Assembly (NCBI RefSeq): GCF_011316935.1
Contig: NZ_WLYS01000003.1
Location: forward strand, 248,001-312,000
Reading direction: 5' to 3'
DNA from: Sphingobacterium chungjuense
Lineage (GTDB): Bacteria; Bacteroidota; Bacteroidia; Sphingobacteriales; Sphingobacteriaceae
DNA length: 64,000 nt
Position numbers and translations under genes: made by a program. The notes beneath the pieces were generated by a model that saw only the letters and a list, made by a program, of their open reading frames with translations, was not told the DNA's origin and did no database searches. Of the stretch, positions 61,625-64,000 are shown piece by piece. Numbering within the stretch: position 1 is the stretch's first letter; every line of letters starts with the position of its first letter.

Positions 61625-62905
61625 ATGAAGATCCGTAAATTATTATCCATACTGTGCCTCAGTATTTTTGCAACAAGCCAAGGATCATACGCGCAAAACC
61701 CAATTCCTGTAAAGATTGTAGACAAGAATGGAAAGTTTGAAATACAACGCGAAGGTCAACCTTATTTTATCTTAGGCGCCGGCGGCACCGGAAAGCTAGA
61801 ATTATTAAAAGCAACGGGTGGCAATTCCATCCGAACATGGAGTACCGATGGCGCTCAAAAAATCTTAGATGAAGCACAAAAATTAGGATTAACCGTCACC
61901 ATGGGCTTACGCGTCGGCACGGAAAGACACGGTTTTGATTACAATGATCCGGCAGCGGTAAGCAAACAATTAGAAAGACTCCGCGCAGAAATCAACACTT
62001 TCAAAAACCATCCTGCCCTATTAGCTTGGGGAATCGGCAACGAACTGAACCTGCATTACAGCAACGAAAAAGTGTGGGATGCCGTCGAAGGAATTGCTTC
62101 GATGATTCACCAAGAAGATCCGCATCACCTAGTTACGACGATGCTCGCTGGCGTGAATAAGAAAGAAATCGACTTGATAAAAGCAAAATGCCCTTCATTA
62201 GATCTTATCGCGGTGCAAACGTATGGTACGCTGGCTGCTGTACCGCAGCAATTAAAAGAGTTTGGTTGGGACAAAGCGTATATGGTAACCGAATGGGGGC
62301 CGACCGGACATTGGGAAGGTTTGCAAACGCCTTGGAAAGCGTCGATCGAAGAAACGAGCAGTGAGAAAGCTGCAGTTTACAAAAAACGCTACGAAGCGTC
62401 CATCGCAAAAGATCCACATTGTGTTGGTTCTTATGTATTTCTCTGGGGACAAAAACAAGAACGCACACCCACGTGGTATGGTCTATTCACAGAAGATGGC
62501 GAGCAATCTGAAGTGATCGACGTGATGCAATACTTATGGACTGGCACATGGCCGGCGAAACGTGCACCACACATTAAATCATTCACCATTAATAAAAAGG
62601 AAGCGGCTGATCACATCTATCTAAAACCGGGCGCTACGTATCCCGTACAAGCAAACGTAACCGATCCAGCTGGTCAACCACTGACCGCACGTTGGGAATT
62701 GTTGGCAGAAAGCACCGATTTGAAAGAAGGTGGCGACAGAGAAAATAGACCACATGCTATTGAAGGATTAGTACAGGAAAAATCTTTTGACAAAGCGGTA
62801 CTAACCGCTCCGGAGAAAGAAGGCGCTTACCGTTTGTTTTATTATTCATCGGACGGGAAAAATAAAGTCGCAACTGCCAATATTCCATTTTTTGTCCAGA
62901 AATAA
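61625..62905 (+). CDS. Clan GH-A glycoside hydrolase (possible GH158)
   Basis: This 426-residue exported enzyme has a signal peptide (1-24, GSYAQ) and a (beta/alpha)8 barrel to about residue 310. Then comes an Ig-like C-terminal domain (VQANVTDPAGQPLTARWELL, FYYSSDG-type strands). The acid/base Glu lies in AWGIGNELN (E140) and the nucleophile in MVTEWGPTGHWE (E223), as in retaining clan GH-A enzymes. The 83-residue spacing and the barrel-plus-Ig layout resemble GH158 endo-beta-1,3-glucanases, but GH2-like and other GH-A members are also possible. The start was set at 61625. The promoter may be the near-consensus TATCTTTT upstream. Confidence 0.8.
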   Translation: MKIRKLLSILCLSIFATSQGSYAQNPIPVKIVDKNGKFEIQREGQPYFILGAGGTGKLELLKATGGNSIRTWSTDGAQKILDEAQKLGLTVTMGLRVGTERHGFDYNDPAAVSKQLERLRAEINTFKNHPALLAWGIGNELNLHYSNEKVWDAVEGIASMIHQEDPHHLVTTMLAGVNKKEIDLIKAKCPSLDLIAVQTYGTLAAVPQQLKEFGWDKAYMVTEWGPTGHWEGLQTPWKASIEETSSEKAAVYKKRYEASIAKDPHCVGSYVFLWGQKQERTPTWYGLFTEDGEQSEVIDVMQYLWTGTWPAKRAPHIKSFTINKKEAADHIYLKPGATYPVQANVTDPAGQPLTARWELLAESTDLKEGGDRENRPHAIEGLVQEKSFDKAVLTAPEKEGAYRLFYYSSDGKNKVATANIPFFVQK

Positions 62906-62935
62906 AGTCATAATTTAAGATTATACCTATTCGCT

Positions 62936-63802
62936 ATGAAATTAATCCACGTTTTATATGCCACATCGCTAGCCTGCGTGGCTTTTGGAGCATGCCAATC
63001 GGTTACGAACCATCAGGAAGTCGCGCCCAAAGGCAATACAGATAGTACTAAAAATTACAAATTCACCGCTCAGCCAACTTGGGCAGATGAATTTGACAAT
63101 ATCGGATTGCCTGACACCAATAAATGGTCGTACGATGTAGGGTCGCAACACAACGGTTGGGGCAATCAAGAATTACAATACTATACAGAAGCTGATCCTA
63201 AAAATGTGGAAGTCAAAGATGGACATCTATACATCCATGCATTACCCGAGCAAAAAGAAGGACTAGATTATACTTCTGCACGCTTAGTGAGCAAAGGGAA
63301 AGGAGATTTCCTGTACGGACGATTTGAAGTACGTGCCAAAGTACCAGCTGGCAAAGGTACTTGGCCAGCAGTGTGGATGCTCCCGACTGATTGGACGTAT
63401 GGCGGATGGCCAAATTCCGGCGAAATCGATATTCTCGAGCATGTAGGTTATGATCCAGATGTGGTACATATTAGTGTGCACACCAAAGATTATCATCACT
63501 CGATCGGCACACAAAAAACGGCTTTCCGTAAGATTGAAAATGCCCGTGAGCAATTTCATCTCTACCGCATCGATTGGACACCAGATTACATCAAAGGTTT
63601 TGTAGACGACCAAGAATTGTTCTCTTTCGCTAACGAAGGATCTGGCTTTAAGACCTGGCCATTCGACCAAAAGTTTCATTGGCTGATCAACTTGGCGGTC
63701 GGTGGATTTTGGGGTGGTGCCGAAGGGGTTGACCGCGAAGCCTTTCCAGCTACCTTTACCGTGGACTATGTGCGCGTATACGATTTGGTGAAGTCGCAGT
63801 AA
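62936..63802 (+). CDS. Glycoside hydrolase family 16 (laminarinase-like), lipoprotein
   Basis: This 288-residue protein has a lipobox AFGAC (Cys19) and a GH16 jelly-roll domain. It contains WADEFDNIGLPDTNKWSYDV, RFEVRAKVPAGKGTWPAVWM, the catalytic SGEIDILEHVG (E163, D165, E168) and WLINLAVGGFWGG. The ExDxxE form without a bulge is that of laminarinase/beta-1,3(4)-glucanase rather than agarase or carrageenase. Lipidation suggests attachment to the cell surface, where it would cut long chains for the SusCD pair. It lies 31 bp after the GH-A gene in one operon. Confidence 0.93.
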   Translation: MKLIHVLYATSLACVAFGACQSVTNHQEVAPKGNTDSTKNYKFTAQPTWADEFDNIGLPDTNKWSYDVGSQHNGWGNQELQYYTEADPKNVEVKDGHLYIHALPEQKEGLDYTSARLVSKGKGDFLYGRFEVRAKVPAGKGTWPAVWMLPTDWTYGGWPNSGEIDILEHVGYDPDVVHISVHTKDYHHSIGTQKTAFRKIENAREQFHLYRIDWTPDYIKGFVDDQELFSFANEGSGFKTWPFDQKFHWLINLAVGGFWGGAEGVDREAFPATFTVDYVRVYDLVKSQ

Positions 63803-63954
63803 TGAATTAGGGATTTATATGTTATTGTAGCGATATACTCCCAGTACTTCCAAAATTGTTAAAAAGTGTAAAATATACACAGCGTAAATCTTTTGGCACG
63901 AGTATTGAAGATGTACAAGTATTCATAATTTAGGTTAATAATTGGTTAGTTAGT

Positions 63955-63993
63955 GAAACACCTGAAGTTCCCCACTTCAGGTGTTTCTTTTTT
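63955..63993 (+). terminator. Intrinsic terminator
   Basis: A perfect 14-bp stem (63955-63968 with 63974-63987) with a TCCCC loop is followed by six T. It lies 153 bp after the GH16 stop; the sequence between (63803-63954) holds no gene that I can see. Confidence 0.9.
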
Positions 63994-64000
63994 ATAATCA

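Overview
The window comes from a Bacteroidota chromosome, most likely family Sphingobacteriaceae (Sphingobacterium or Pedobacter type). The evidence is: SusC/SusD pairs, a fused MurF-Alr protein, TAnnTTTG-type (-7) promoter elements in front of many genes, few Shine-Dalgarno sequences, and lipoboxes and outer-membrane barrels typical of the phylum. No phage, IS element or CRISPR array was seen. Most of the window is chromosomal core with several accessory catabolic islands.

Layout. 1-10 kb: a truncated DUF3857/transglutaminase-like protein, an orphan ABC ATPase, a large SNF2 helicase, an MscS channel, a PEP-mutase-like enzyme and HtpG. 10-16.8 kb: a SUFU-like protein, a 38-residue membrane protein too short for routine gene calling, a ParE/antitoxin pair, AroB with an S4 protein, proline dehydrogenase with a HAD phosphatase, and an ECF sigma factor paired with a membrane protein that carries a C-terminal beta-barrel-like domain. 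17-22 kb: a tandem Usp protein, a degenerate LytS-type kinase, a DUF502 protein and MurF-Alr. 21.9-23 kb: a barrel protein followed by tRNA-Gly and tRNA-Leu. 23-25 kb: a yellow/MRJP-like lipoprotein and a dienelactone hydrolase.

25.3-31.6 kb is a phosphate-scavenging unit. A decayed 3' copy of a TonB-dependent receptor precedes an intact receptor, a purple-acid-phosphatase-like enzyme and a beta-propeller phytase. Upstream of the intact receptor are three 11-bp-spaced TTAAC/ATAAC repeats and a TAGTTTTG element, which I read as a PHO-box promoter. 31.6-40.4 kb holds an SMP-30-like lactonase, membrane proteins, an MFS transporter and a three-gene envelope operon of unknown function.

40.7-46.7 kb is a five-gene minus-strand operon: isomerase, NupG-like permease, GMC flavoprotein, Gfo/Idh/MocA oxidoreductase and gluconate-2-dehydrogenase subunit-3-like protein. 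It resembles periplasmic sugar 3-dehydrogenase (3-keto-glycoside) catabolism. 46.9-53.8 kb has an NtrC-type regulator, RNase P RNA, a secreted nuclease, small proteins, YjdM and a PAS-rich histidine kinase. 53.8-63.8 kb is a polysaccharide utilisation locus: a divergent propeller/Y_Y_Y/LuxR regulator, SusC, SusD, a clan GH-A hydrolase (possibly GH158) and a GH16 enzyme, together pointing to beta-1,3-glucan (laminarin-like) use.

All assignments rest on reading motifs and context by eye; no database search was run.
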